The notes: generated from the sequence alone by a model not told the origin. A DNA stretch of 64,000 nucleotides from Plutella xylostella (GCF_932276165.1 NC_063982.1:885501-949500), one strand, 5' to 3'; counted from the first letter of the stretch, positions 27,190 through 37,944 are shown. Numbers and translations: made by a program.

Positions 27190-30100
27190 GTAATGCATTT
27201 GTTTGTGTAAACAACAATAGGAAATAACCTAAAAAAACATGTGTACCGGGCGTATGTTTCGCGCATTATTTTTGTTTTGAATGATAAAATAAAATAAACA
27301 AGATAACTTTTTAAGTTTTTGACTATCTGAAAGATTTTTTAAGTTTTTGCGTATTGATTTATATTATCTACTATACAGGTGCTTAAAAAATATATCAGAG
27401 ATTGAGGTTGATTTTGGATCGATTTGGCAGCAGAAGTAAGGTCCTACTGCCCGCATTACTGTACCATAGTGCTACTTATTTACTCATGTAAATAAATATC
27501 AGATAGTATGAATATGCAGGTTAGATCCTGAATTTCCCAGAAGAATTCAGTGGTGACATGGATGATTAATGATTACCAAATAATAAATCTTATTTTTTTT
27601 CAGGTGCATATGGAACAGTATACAAAGCCAGGGACCTCCACAACGGTGGTCAGATTGTGGCGATGAAGAAGGTGAAAGTGCCGTTGACGCAGGATGGCAT
27701 ACCACTGTCCACATTAAGAGAAATTGCACTGCTCAGGCAGTTGGAAGCTTACAAACATCCCAATATTGTGAGGTAGGATTTTTAACATGCTACCAAAATA
27801 TTATGTGTAAAATAGGAACTATCTTCTCCTTCCTAGCCTTATTGCACAACACATGCCATGCCATTTTTCCCTATCCCCTAATACTTATATCCTAATTTCT
27901 CCACATGATAGAAAGTACAACCTACTGAAGTTGGCAGTGAATGCACTTTAGTACCTTGTCAAACTAAAAAAACCGCCTATTCATTCTTTCAAAGACTGAC
28001 AGTTGCTTAGTTTGACAAAGCACATAATTAAAGTGTAATCGCAGTTTCGTACCATACTTCAGGAACTACGAAGTTGTTCGGACCATACAGTATGCAGCAT
28101 CATTCTTATAACAATTCAATATCCATCACCTCATTTCCCCGCAGACTCCTAGACGTCTGCCACGGTGGCCAGCCACTAGACCGGGAGCAGCTAGTGCTAT
28201 TCCTGGTTTTCGAGCATGTGGAGCAGGACCTGGACTGCTACCTGAAGAGAGCTCCCGGACCACTCTCTGAGAACCGGATACGGGTACAATATTTTCATGA
28301 GTCTTTTATTTTCTGCTTACCACTAAATAAGTATGATAGGTACTATTTTTAAAAATAGTATCTTAACTCTTATTATTTAGCTCTAATGTGTACAAACTAA
28401 AGTTTCAAGCATAGCTAAAAAATAAGTTTTTGTGTTCACCATCACTTTCAGTAAGAATGATATATTATGTAGAATAAAATATATGGCCCACTTTACACCC
28501 TTACTACAAAAATACACTGTAAAATTATTTCTAGGAATGCTGCTTATTACTGAAAACAATTTCTACCAGCAAAAAAATACCAAAAATAAAAAGGTTTAAA
28601 TATATAAATATCAACATCCATCAGACACCAGTCAAGGTTGGTCCAACCTACAGTCATAGTCGTCGAAATATAATAGGCCCGTTTGGACAGCTACACAAAT
28701 TTGCTACTTACTCTTTATTTACTTGATGAAATACATAAAAAGACACATAATCTGGCTTATTATTTTTAACAGCTGAAAGTAAAAAGAACTTTTAAAGCAC
28801 CAAAAGTTACTTATTGTTTAGATTTTTTATGATTTAGATTTGACACCAGCTGTCATCCCATACATTTTGGAGCTGTCCAAACGGGCTTATTATATTTCGA
28901 CGACTGTACGACATTCACTAGCCAAAGCAATAACACCCCTATCTCCTCTCCCACAGAGCATGTCATTCGACATCCTATCCGGCGTAGACTTCCTCCACTC
29001 TCATCGCATCGTCCACCGAGACATCAAGCCACACAACCTGCTAGTCACCTCCAGCGGTCGGGTGAAGTTAGCAGACTTCGGGCTGGCTAAGACTTATGAT
29101 ACGGATATGAAGCTTACTAGTGTGGTGAGTGAAATGAAACTTTTATGATGATGAATGAATAAGAATCCACCAATGATTTTTAATATTTTCTAGAAGAGTC
29201 ATATGTCCCTATCTATTCTTTATTTACCTCCAAATCGTGGCATATATGTAATTACCTACTAAATATAACCACAGTAATCGAAAAATATAAATAGTATGGT
29301 CTGGGTCAAAGAAACCTGACCCCTCTCAGTTTCTATCACTCATAAAAATATAAATCTAGGAGTGCAAATTAATCCTAAACTACTTTTAAGACAGAATACA
29401 AAACTAAGATTTCAGGAGTTATTTATTGTAATAATGATGATGTAAACTTCCAGTAACCAAATTTCCCGTAACTAAGGACATTGTAATAAGATCTTCTTTA
29501 CATCTTACTAAGCGAGCATTTATTTGTTTCCTCATTACCTTACACACCGTCAAACAAACTCAAATCACTACCCTTACTACATCCTGCATTTTACCCTAAC
29601 CAACTCACCACCACCCATCTCGCTCCCACAGGTAGTAACCATTTGGTACCGTCCCCCCGAGGTGCTGCTGTGTCTCTCGTACAACACGGCGGTGGACGTG
29701 TGGTCGTGCGGCTGCGTGCTCGCGGAGCTGCACCTGCGCTCGCCGCTGCTGCCGGCCGCCACCGACACGCAGCAGCTGCAACGCATATTCAGGTGACGAG
29801 GGTGTCCCACGCGACCTACTATATGCGGAGCATATGAGGAAGGGGTGTCCCACGCGAACATATACTATATGCGAAGCATATGAGGAAGGGGTGTCCCACG
29901 CGAACATATACTACCTATATGCGAATGCAGAGGTTCCTCCTTATTCAGGGTGTTGCAAAAAGGATATAAGCTAAGCCGAAACGCATGTGCAACATGTTAT
30001 ATCTAAGCCCGAAAATGTAATCAAAATTTCAAAATTCGCTTTTTGCAACACCCTGTAGAGGCAATGTAAACCGTAATTCCTAAACTAGAGAGCCGAGGGA

Positions 30101-33100
30101 AGCTAGGCTATACAAATCAAAGTGGGGTTTCAATGACAAACAATACAATACAATCCTCTTTATTTGCACCAAAAACAGAAAAAAAAAGCTTAAAAATAAA
30201 AACAGTACAAAAAGGCGGCCTTATTGTTTATAGCAATCCTTATTGCTTATAGCAATAGATTTTTCATTCTTTGTTTCTAATATCACTGGTACCTATTCTG
30301 AAGGCAGTAGGTATAGTGCCACAATCTTATCTGTTCCGGTGGTCAAAATGTGTACTAACGAGAAGTCATTTTCAAACGTCATTTCATACTCTGTGCGTTA
30401 TTTGAGTTGTCAATTTCTGCGAAGAGGCTGACGCTACATTATTTAATTTGTTTGTGATTTTCTGCGTGAAAATAATGCCAAAAGCGCTAAAATGTGATGC
30501 AAGAAAAGTAATACTATATATATTGGCTTTTATGCAGGAAGAATAACGTATTCAGGCGCCTTTAATTCCGTTTGGAAAAATTGGAAGAACGAGTTGCAAC
30601 GGCTACAGGTTAGTGTTGCCAAATATGACGAATAATTTTACCCATATACTCACATGTAATTTTATTAATATTTTCCCGAGAGACCCGTACCCCAGCAGTG
30701 GGGACGGGATGGGTCATGATGAAAAGTATATAATCTTTATTTTTCTTTGATTACAGGTGTGTGGACATGACATGACACTTTAAATCTTAGGCAGTATACC
30801 AAGAAGAATTTCGCGCACCTGCAGCGATTTTAGACGAAATAATGATGATTAACGACATGTTCTCCCAATCTTTCAAGGGTTGGCTGGAAGAAATTGCTTT
30901 TTGGAAATTAGCTTTTGCACATTGTCTGATTTATTTTTAATTTTATGCTCTTATTTCTTGTTACTGTAGAAAATGTAAAATAAAGTGTTCATAAATAAAT
31001 AAATAATAATAAATATTTTTTTTAAGACTGTCTTATCTTGGTATTTCCACGACCCACAGATGATATTTCCTATACCATTGTAATCTAGATTTAATCTCCT
31101 ATATCATCAGAGCTTATTTTATTTCTGTTCGCCGTATACAAATTTTCCATACAACAAATGTCGTTTGATATATAATATCCTCTTTCATTTACTATCGACC
31201 CAATATTTTGATTTATCTATAGGGTAAAAGTACTAGTAACTGGCACTTTAAGCGATTTGCAACACAAAAAAATATTTTAAAAATAAAGTATTGGCCTGAT
31301 TTAAGCACTGGTAGGCTTGAATTACTGTCAATAAGACGACGAACAATTATAGGCATAAATTGTAAAGATATAAGATTAATATTCGATTTAAATGAAGTTT
31401 ATATCCACTACCCCCAAAAAACCTAGTAACTGGCAGTAAAAATTAGTAACTGTCACATGGTGTTTCAGTAACTGGCACCTTTCAAAAAATCATGCAATTA
31501 GGTCAATAAGTACTCTAAAATCAATAATATATTTGATATTAGGTAATGTACAACTACCTGTCTAGGTTCTGTACCGGTAAAACTCAAAATCACCGGTGTA
31601 ATGGTCGACTTCTACGACAAAATGACAGTACAAGTATGCGACAAATCGTGGGTCCATATGGATGCAACAAATCGAGAAACCCTTGGATTTGGAAACGGAA
31701 ATGGAGAAAGCAAATGCTTGTTGACCTTGATGTATTCATTCAGCAGCTTGGGAGAAGTGACCTGGCTAAGTTGAAGACTGCTGACGGTAGTATCTCTCAT
31801 CTGAAATTTCATGGGGAAATTGAAGGTTTCTACGGCTTTTAGCTTCACTTGCTCACTGATAACAGAACTCCATTAACACGCCACTACACTAACGATTTCC
31901 TAGACGTCGACAGAGGTAAGATTAAGATAGTCCTCAAACAGCTCAAAGAGGACAAAGCTCTGGGTAAAGACGGAGATAGTACAGCGCTTTTGAAAGCTAT
32001 TACTATCCTTGAACAGCCTCAGAAGCTTTTCAATTCGCTTTTTCATACTGGCACAACACTGGAGGCGTGGAGCAAGAACTTGGTGTTGTTCTTCAAGAAG
32101 GATGATAAGACCTTATTAAAGAAGAATAGACCGATTTTGTTTATAAGTTATAAGTCATGTATAAGTTATTGTATAAGGTCATCACGAACCGTCTTTCTAT
32201 CAAGCTCTTCAAGGACTATGAGAAAGCCTTTGATTACATCGAGACCTGGGCAGTTCTGGAATCCCCTCGTTATATCGAGGTGTTGAGATGAGATGCCTTC
32301 CAAGTCCAGGACCACAAAACAAGAGGAGACAGGGGGGTGTTAAATTATATCCCGAAGCTGTTTACCAATGCATTAGAAAATGTCTTCAAGACGATGGACC
32401 TTTCACATCGCTATTTCATGTTATCACAGTGGCAATCTGCAGAAACTCAGTAAAATGCTTTGCGGCCTTAGTGTAGCAACAATATTATTATGTCTACCTT
32501 GGACAAACTATTCGACTAGGCAGAAGGAACTTCGAAAAGGAAGCTGAAAGGTGCATTCAACATGTTACTGGATTGGACTGATATGATAGGGGAAGTTTTG
32601 ACAAATTTTCACATAAAAACATGAAGGCCAAGGTCTTCAGTCAGTGCGTCTTACTGGTAAGACGTGGTTGGATTGGTCCACCGATTCAAAACCGATAAGT
32701 GGGCATTAGAAAGACCTAAGCTTGGTGGTTCTTTGAAGGACCATATCAGAAATGAGGTAATCCGTAAGAAAAATCGAGTGATCGATATAGCTCTTAGAAT
32801 CAGTATGCTCAAGTGGCAGTGGGCCGGCCATAGCTGCTGAATAACCGATGACCAGTGGGGCAAACCAGCTCTAGAGTGGAGACCACGAACAGGCTAGCGT
32901 AGCGGGGGATACCTTTAGCTGGACCAAAGACCTTATACAGCTAGCCGGTGGCTAGATGAGGAAGATCAAGGACAGAGTGCAGTGTCACTGCTTGGGAGAG
33001 GTCCAGCAGTGGACAATTACAGACTGCTGATGATGATTGCCTTGATTTTAGTGATTTTTCTGAAAAGAAACATGAAAGAAATGTTTACCGCACCAGTAAG

Positions 33101-35265
33101 TGCCAGTTACTGGTGCGTTAGAAAAATCTATGCAAATTAGTAACTGGCAGCCCCGTGCCAGTTATTGAAACAAAGCTAACTAGACACTGGGGGTTTTTAC
33201 AGTGCACTTTAAATCGTATTTTCTGTCGATAGAAGGCATAAAATAGCTTAAAATTTCAAAATCCAAAATATTAGTAACTGGCAGGGGGGTGCCAGTTACT
33301 AAGTGAAGATATATATTACATTTCAGTAACTAGCACCCTCAAATATAACTCGAAAGCAACCAAAATCACAGTAAATCGGGCTATTATGATATTGATTAGA
33401 CCTTTCCCGACTTCCTTGTTATTGTCACTTTATAAAAAACTTATTTATTTTCACAAAAACAGGCCATACAAATGTTGCTGTCTCCTTAAAAAAAACTTAA
33501 CACTCGAGCATTTTTTTGGCGATCTTTGCTGCTTTGACTGAGATAATTTCTAGCGCCGGAAAATACCCACCTAGCGGTGTAAAATTTAACTATAATATCA
33601 ATGAATGATTGGAGATTGCTGTAGACACATCAAAGATGGCCTTACTATATCCAAAAGCTTAATATATTTACTTTTATAGTCATAGTGCCAGTTACTGACG
33701 CATGCCAGTTATACCACGATTTACCCTACTTATAAATGTGCCTACCTAATTATAAAATAGGCAATAGCACAAATGCATTGTCGTTTAAACCACAAATAGT
33801 CAAAATTTAATCGATGGCATCACTGGATTCGATCACAGCGAAGCCGTCACCGGAACAGATAAGATTGTGGCACTATAATTCTAATTTTAACGCTGTCAAA
33901 CTAAAAAAAACCTAGCTAAAAATTACATTTACGGGAACATTCATAAATTCGAATTAAAATTAAATAAATTAAGGTATTGCAAGCTCTTAAATTTGAATTT
34001 TTGCCTTCAGACCCCTTAGCATGAATTTTTATCGTGAACTTGTACAATTCATCGAGTAATTTTGTATGAAAATATGAACAGCGCCCCTGGTGGTCGGTAG
34101 CAGAACTAAAATTTCCCTACAAAATTCATCGAGTAATTTCACGTCACGCTTACGATGAAAATTCATGCTAAGGGGTCAGATTCGACATCACTGTCCTGTG
34201 TGTGTCATACAAATCCCAAATTAAACAGTTCAAAGAAGTACGATGTTTTTATAAAATAAAACTTCAATACTTCCAGTACTCCAACCTTCTTGACCATATT
34301 TCTTTTCTCTCACCCACAGACTGATAGGGCGTCCCTCGGAGCGCGAGTGGCCGGCGGACTGCTCGCTGCCGCTGGCCAGCTTCCCCCCCTGCCCCGCCGC
34401 CGACCTGCGCGCCCTCCTCCCCCGCGCGCACCCGCAAGCCATACACCTTATACAGGTAACTATAATACACCTGATACAGGTAACTATATACCTCATGCGG
34501 GTAACATTAGAAGAACACTTCATTTAGGTATCAGTTGCCGCTTCACGGGTTCGTTATCGACGTAGATAAACGGCACTATTATCGCGTTTCGCCATAAATA
34601 CGACGCTTTGTTTGGAGGAAAGCGCATTGAACGAATTTATCGACGTCGATAACGGGCCCATGCCACGGCCGCAGCACAAGAGATGTAACGGATAGACCGG
34701 ATATTCGGATAAAGACGCCCGATAAGCCGATTCCGGATAGTTACCGTACCACCACTGACAGATCAATTAAGAATGCATAATCAGCATCGTTCGCCTGTCA
34801 AACATCTGTCAGATCCGACGTTGTGTTAAATTTGACAGTCGAGCGATCATTGCTAATGTTCGGTGGTGGTAGCTTACTCATTTACTCTAGGTAGGTATAG
34901 CCCTGTTGTCCTCCCCTATGGAAGTAATTTATGTAACTTTATAACAAATTATACCAAAAATTTCAGAGGCAATATTGTACACAGGATGGGATGAATTGAT
35001 TGATGATGATGGAATTTGGACCCTCATTCTCACATAATTTGTAAGCAGACATATGCCGAGTTGCAGAAACCACGTTAAGCTAATGTCGGGATTAAACCTA
35101 TGTCTGTCTCTTTCCGTCCGTACACTGTCAAAGCAAGGCAATGGATCTAATATTAACATTCAACCTTTCTTTCCACAGAACATGCTGGTATTTGACCCGG
35201 CGAAGCGCCTGACAGCCCTGGACTGCCTCCAACACCCGTACTTCACTGACAACCCTAACTTATAA
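27066..35265 (+). CDS. Cdk4: Cyclin-dependent kinase 4/6 (complete, seven coding exons, 327 aa)
   Basis: Exons 27066-27189, 27604-27772, 28145-28283, 28957-29124, 29632-29792, 34320-34455 and 35179-35265 join in frame to 327 codons, close to the 326 of human CDK6. All introns are GT-AG. Motifs: glycine loop GTGAYGTVYKARD (residues 40-52), Lys63, C-helix PLSTLRE (75-81, the D-cyclin-binding PLST(I/V)RE type of CDK4/6), FEHVEQDLDCYL, HRDIKPHNLL (catalytic Asp166), DFG 184-186, activation-loop Thr198 in KLTSVVVTIWYR, then RPPEVLL. In animals this kinase binds cyclin D and phosphorylates Rb-family proteins in G1. The LTS rather than LTP at the activation loop matches CDK6, and PPE replaces the usual APE. 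Insects generally have one Cdk4/6 gene, named Cdk4 in flies. The Ser-rich N-terminus (residues 2-16) precedes the kinase fold. Confidence 0.95.
27604..27772 (+). CDS. Cdk4: Cdk4/6 coding exon 2
   Basis: Encodes the rest of the glycine loop, catalytic Lys63 in VAMKKVKV and the cyclin-binding helix PLSTLREIALLRQLE, through HPNIVR. The acceptor is a long T-run plus CAG, the donor GTAGGA. Confidence 0.95.
28145..28283 (+). CDS. Cdk4: Cdk4/6 coding exon 3
   Basis: Encodes RLLDVCHGGQPLDREQ, then LVLFLVFEHVEQDLDCYLKR (hinge and start of the C-lobe), through SENRIR. Starts after CCCCGCAG and ends in phase 0 before GTACAA. Confidence 0.95.
28651..28909 (+). mobile_element. MITE, GTCGTCGAAAT family (copy 2, complete)
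   Basis: The left end TCGTCGAAATATAATAGGCC plus CGTTTGGACAGCT is inverted at the right as AGCTGTCCAAACGGGC and TATTTCGACGACTGTA. It lies wholly in Cdk4/6 intron 3 and ends only 47 bp before exon 4. Same family as 4070-4290. Confidence 0.9.
28957..29124 (+). CDS. Cdk4: Cdk4/6 coding exon 4
   Basis: Encodes residues 145-200, with the catalytic loop HRDIKPHNLL, the DFG motif and activation-loop Thr198. The acceptor is chosen at CTCCCACAG before AGCATG because it preserves phase 0; the alternative AG two bases on breaks the frame. Donor GTGAGT. Confidence 0.95.
29278..29400. repeat. Partial GGGTCAAAGAAAC MITE-like repeat
   Basis: GGGTCAAAGAAACCTGACCC here corresponds to the left end of the MITE at 35303-35423 in the Cdk4/6 3'UTR. 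The right end was not found. Confidence 0.5.
29632..29792 (+). CDS. Cdk4: Cdk4/6 coding exon 5
   Basis: Encodes VVTIWYRPPEVLLCLSYNTA and VDVWSCGCVLAELHLR, ending in the QLQRIFR helix. It is markedly GC-rich at third positions compared with exons 1 and 7. Phase 0 in, phase 2 out, donor GTGACG. Confidence 0.95.
29802..29925. repeat. Tandem repeat of about 46 bp, 2.7 copies, directly after the exon 5 donor
   Basis: GTGTCCCACGCGA starts at 29802, 29845 and 29891, each followed by an ATATACTATATGCGAAGCAT-like segment. The first unit begins nine bases after the 5' splice site. Confidence 0.85.
29945..30057. mobile_element. MITE, ACAGGGTGTTGCAAAAAGG family (copy 1)
   Basis: Starts TCAGGGTGTTGCAAAAAGG and ends TTTTTGCAACACCCTGTA. 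The interior ACATGTTATATCTAAGCCCG is shared with the copies at 40227 and 46311. Confidence 0.85.
30312..30341. repeat. 30-bp sequence repeated inverted at 33848-33877
   Basis: TATAGTGCCACAATCTTATC plus CTGTTCCGGTG reads identically on the other strand at 33848-33877, with both arms in Cdk4/6 intron 5. It is likely part of a dispersed repeat, since the flanks do not match. Confidence 0.75.
30675..30722 (+). repeat. Dispersed CCCCAGCAGTGGGGACG repeat (copy 3)
   Basis: CCCGTACCCCAGCAGTGGGG followed by ACGGGATGGGTCATGATGA. Only the 3' end of the repeat is present. Confidence 0.6.
31220..33729. mobile_element. Candidate DNA transposon with AGTAACTGGCA subterminal repeats
   Basis: The left end AGGGTAAA...AGTAACTGGCAC and the right end, inverted, AGGGTAAA...TATAACTGGCAT have the same spacing. 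About ten copies of AGTAACTGGCA or its complement cluster within about 300 bp of the left end (31234, 31426, 31443, 31467) and within about 650 bp of the right end (33100-33345 and 33685-33715), several as palindromic pairs. Subterminal repeats of this kind are typical transposase-binding arrays. No transposase remains; the middle is a decayed RTE LINE. The superfamily is unknown and no target duplication is obvious. Confidence 0.55.
31845..33050 (+). pseudogene. Decayed RTE-type LINE (reverse transcriptase remnant) in Cdk4/6 intron 5
   Basis: Frame fragments recall RTE RT: LKEDKALGKDG, WSKNLVLFFKKDDKTLLKK plus NRPILF (ancestral NYRPISLL), later YKVITNRL-like, and a 3' part with GWTGPPI-like and WDDE-like runs ending near CAGCAGTGGACAATTACAG and GATGATGAT. 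Numerous stops and frameshifts interrupt it, and no catalytic YADD survives. It probably inserted into the AGTAACTGGCA element. Confidence 0.7.
33876..34010. mobile_element. MITE, TTCTGAAGGCAGAAATT family (left end truncated)
   Basis: It contains TTCTAATTTTAACGCTGTC and ends AATTTTTGCCTTCAGA, matching 20017-20153. Its left arm is replaced by the GTGGCACTATAA sequence of the inverted 30-mer. Confidence 0.65.
34011..34178 (+). mobile_element. MITE, CCCCTTAGCATGAATTTT family (copy 2, complete)
   Basis: ACCCCTTAGCATGAATTTTT at the left is inverted as AAAATTCATGCTAAGGGGT at the right. The flanks share CAG on both sides, a possible short target duplication. It lies about 140 bp upstream of Cdk4/6 exon 6. 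Confidence 0.9.
34320..34455 (+). CDS. Cdk4: Cdk4/6 coding exon 6
   Basis: Encodes LIGRPSEREWPADCSLPLAS, then a Pro/Ala-rich FPPCPAADLRALLPRAHP and QAIHLIQ. It is strongly GC-rich and its middle is the least conserved part of the kinase. Acceptor CACCCACAG, donor GTAACT, and phase 2 from exon 5 is completed as Arg. Confidence 0.9.
34546..34658. mobile_element. MITE, CGTTATCGACGTCGATAA family (copy 1)
   Basis: Ends GTTCGTTATCGACGTAGATAA and TTATCGACGTCGATAACGGG are inverted, with CGCCATAAATACGACGC inside. A related copy lies at 35570-35672. Confidence 0.75.
35179..35265 (+). CDS. Cdk4: Cdk4/6 coding exon 7 (C-terminus)
   Basis: Encodes NMLVFDPAKRLTALDCLQHP and YFTDNPNL, then TAA. This is the conserved end of the CDK C-lobe (M...P..R.tA..aL.HpYF). 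Acceptor CTTTCCACAG. Confidence 0.95.
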   Translation, partial: NMLVFDPAKRLTALDCLQHPYFTDNPNL

Positions 35266-35302
35266 TATTAACAAAAACAACATAGAACGGAAATATCCAC
35301 CG

Positions 35303-35423
35303 TACAGTCGGGGTCAAAGAAACGTGACCCCTCTGACACAATGAATAGAATATAATAAAAAAACTATTCTATTTTGAAATAATGCTACTTAAGGGTGGTC
35401 ATGTTTCTTTGATCGAGACAGTA
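35303..35423. mobile_element. MITE-like GTCGGGGTCAAAGAAAC element in the Cdk4/6 3'UTR
   Basis: The left end TACAGTCGGGGTCAAAGAAA is imperfectly inverted at the right (TTTCTTTGATCGAGACAGTA). It begins 38 bp after the stop codon and contains the first AATAAA downstream of it. Confidence 0.7.
35354..35359 (+). terminator. Candidate Cdk4/6 polyadenylation signal AATAAA
   Basis: First AATAAA after the stop, 89 nt downstream, inside the MITE-like element. Other AATAAA hexamers occur near 35846 and 36332, so a longer 3'UTR is possible. Confidence 0.4.
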
Positions 35424-35569
35424 CACTAGTAACCACGTAAAGGTGAAAATTGGCAGCGGTTTAGACACATTCCCCCGCGCCTCCAAAGGATTTGAAAAAG
35501 TGTCTGTGCATTGGTTGAGGTATGTGGTTTCTAGTTTATCACCATACTTTAACTTCCCATCGCTCCATG

Positions 35570-35672
35570 GCTTAGTTATCGGTGTTCGTTGATAAACGTC
35601 GCTATATCGCTATAAATACGACTCTCTCATTGGTTGGCGCATTGAACAAGTTAATCGATAGCAGATCCGTGT
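35570..35672. mobile_element. MITE, CGTTATCGACGTCGATAA family (copy 2, diverged)
   Basis: GTTATCGGTGTTCGTTGATA, then CGCTATAAATACGAC, CATTGAACAAGTTAATCGAT: the same order as copy 1 at 34546-34658 with weaker ends. Confidence 0.55.
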
Positions 35673-35764
35673 TACGGTGCCAGGAGTAATATTATGTAAG
35701 GTGCCTTAATATAATTGCATTTATTTTTCCGTATAAAAATATTTTTTGTGTATTCGCAATTTGA

Positions 35765-35835
35765 AAACCCTCCTTCATTGGAAGGAGACCCGTGCCCCAG
35801 CAGTGGGGACGAGATGGGTCGTGAATCGTGATGGA
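35765..35835 (+). repeat. Dispersed CCCCAGCAGTGGGGACG repeat (copy 4)
   Basis: CCTTCATTGGAAGGAGACCC, GTGCCCCAGCAGTGGGGACG, then GATGGGTCGTGAATCGTGATG. Same 3' end as the other copies. Confidence 0.7.
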
Positions 35836-37799
35836 TAATTTAAATAAAAACATTTTAGTTATTTAGAAATTTCCCATAACAACACTTTAAAAGTTTATAA
35901 GACAAGAAAACAAGTACCGAAGTATATGAGTTCTGGCTGCAATTAAATTTATTTATATTTTTGTAAATTGATTTAACGCGACTTTCGTAAACGTTATTAA
36001 AATACGAGTAACATGTGTTTGTTTAATAATAAGAGGTGTGAAAAAGTGAAGATGGGAAAAATCGTGTCCAAAAAATTTATGTTAGGAACACGATCTGTTT
36101 TTTATCACATAAGTATTTTTAATATAAAATTATTATTGATTTGTAAGTTGCCAGGTGCTGACATTGTTGTGTATTAATTATAATATTGAATCGTAATTAA
36201 TTATAATGCTAAGCGATAATTCTACTGATTATGATTTTAATAATCGATATCATTATTTTTATAATTGATTTTAATCTAAGGCTAATTTTGTAAGTACAAA
36301 ATGTTCCTCCATTTTTGATGAATTTTGCCAAATAAAATATTTTTTGTAGAATTTTGGATTTCATTCACATTATAATCCCGGTATTTTATTGCAGTGCTCA
36401 TCATATGAAGCTATTACTAGCGCCATCTACATATTTTTTATGAACATTATCAGAAAGCCTCTTATTGAAAAATCAGCCATAAATATTTAAGATAATAGAA
36501 TAAAGATTTAAAGTTATAGCACTAAGCACAAATCTAAGAAGGTAAGGTTGATCTTGATTTGATTTGGTAAACATCGTGATGAAATTTGCACATCTAGCAC
36601 GAAAAATATAATTATACCATTTACCTACATCTTATGTATTAATTTCGCACTGATAACCTGATTTGTCAATACTTATAACGTCTTCCTATACCTACCTATA
36701 CAATTAGGTATATCATATCATAATAGCAACATTAGGAGTTCAGTAAAAGGTCAATTGAATAATAAGATCGAATAAAAACTGGTGTAGGTATTAAGACTGC
36801 AAATTTATCAGTGTCGTTCCCGTTGCTATGTACCCGACATTCTGAGAAAATGACAGTATTTGGCCAACTCTGAATAAAGGAAAAAAACAGGTGTCTCATA
36901 GGTTTTGGTTTTAGTTGGTCGTACCTACCTTTATAATGGAGCTAATGCCGATTCAGGCACAAATTGTAATAATTTTTTAATGCTTTCAAAACATTAAACT
37001 CTGTTTTTTAAAATCAACTAAACATAATATTTTTTTACTGGAAAGACATTTAGGTATTTAAGATATTTATACTTTATAAAATCTAATTCTATACTATTTA
37101 AATCTATTTATTATTCGTTTTATCTGGATGTTTTATCCATACTGAAATGCAAAAATCATAATTTATTCAAAATTTTGCACATTTAAAAAAAAATATTTCC
37201 ACAGCTGTTACTTTTTGCTTCCTAATTTCAGAATTTTGTGTTTCAACATTTCGCTTCACCAACGACACTAATAAAATTCGACCCTAAAATTCCAACGAAC
37301 CGTGAAAATGAAACAAACAAATTATCTGGGTCTCCTTTACTGAGATAAAAAGTCATAATATCTACATAATAATGTCTAATTTATGAATTAGGTACGTACA
37401 AAAATCTTAAGTAGGTAATACAGTAAACTTACCTAGGTATCTTAGAATTATGATTATCACATTGTTTTCAAATTTAGAGAATACTCGTCTGACATAATTT
37501 TATATCAATCTCAATTTACAAATTACTTACTAACATAATGTTGTATTTATTACCATCATAGTATTATGTACAGAAGTCAGGGCAGTTTCTTACTTGAGGA
37601 AATCTACATAGGTACCTTCCTCTCGTATGCCTTCTAAATTTTATATCTGATGATTACTATTTTAACTAAATGAACTTTAAGATAAAACAGAATACACAAA
37701 CTCAGCTGCGAAATATCTAAGATAGGTTAATAATTTCCTGAATAAAAAAACTCAAGTTCTAAACAATTATATGTTAGTCTAATGGCAGGATACACATTA
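35836..37799. other. Intergenic between Cdk4/6 and the four-TM gene
   Basis: AT-rich sequence with several AATAAA and ATTTA runs. Part may be Cdk4/6 3'UTR. No exon, RNA gene or clear repeat recognised. Confidence 0.5.
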
Positions 37800-37805
37800 T
37801 TTATT
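37800..37805 (-). terminator. Candidate polyadenylation signal of the four-TM gene
   Basis: AATAAA in minus sense, about 140 nt after the stop codon. Another AATAAA overlaps the stop itself (37948-37953, within the codons for Asn-Lys) but is too close to be the likely one. Confidence 0.45.
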
Positions 37806-37944
37806 GAGATTCTCAAAGTCAAAGCATCCAAGTCGAATCTGCTAGAGTATTTACATCACTAGGTACGTAGGAATTTCAGTTTTTCAACTAGAAGTCACTT
37901 TCTAAGCGTTATTGCTTATTCAATCAAGATCACTGCACGCATCA

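Noticed and set aside
29577..29907. Overlapping minus-strand frames at Cdk4/6 exon 5
   Set aside because: They are open because exon 5 is GC-rich and the 46-bp repeat lacks stops. The plus-strand kinase motifs decide the frame.
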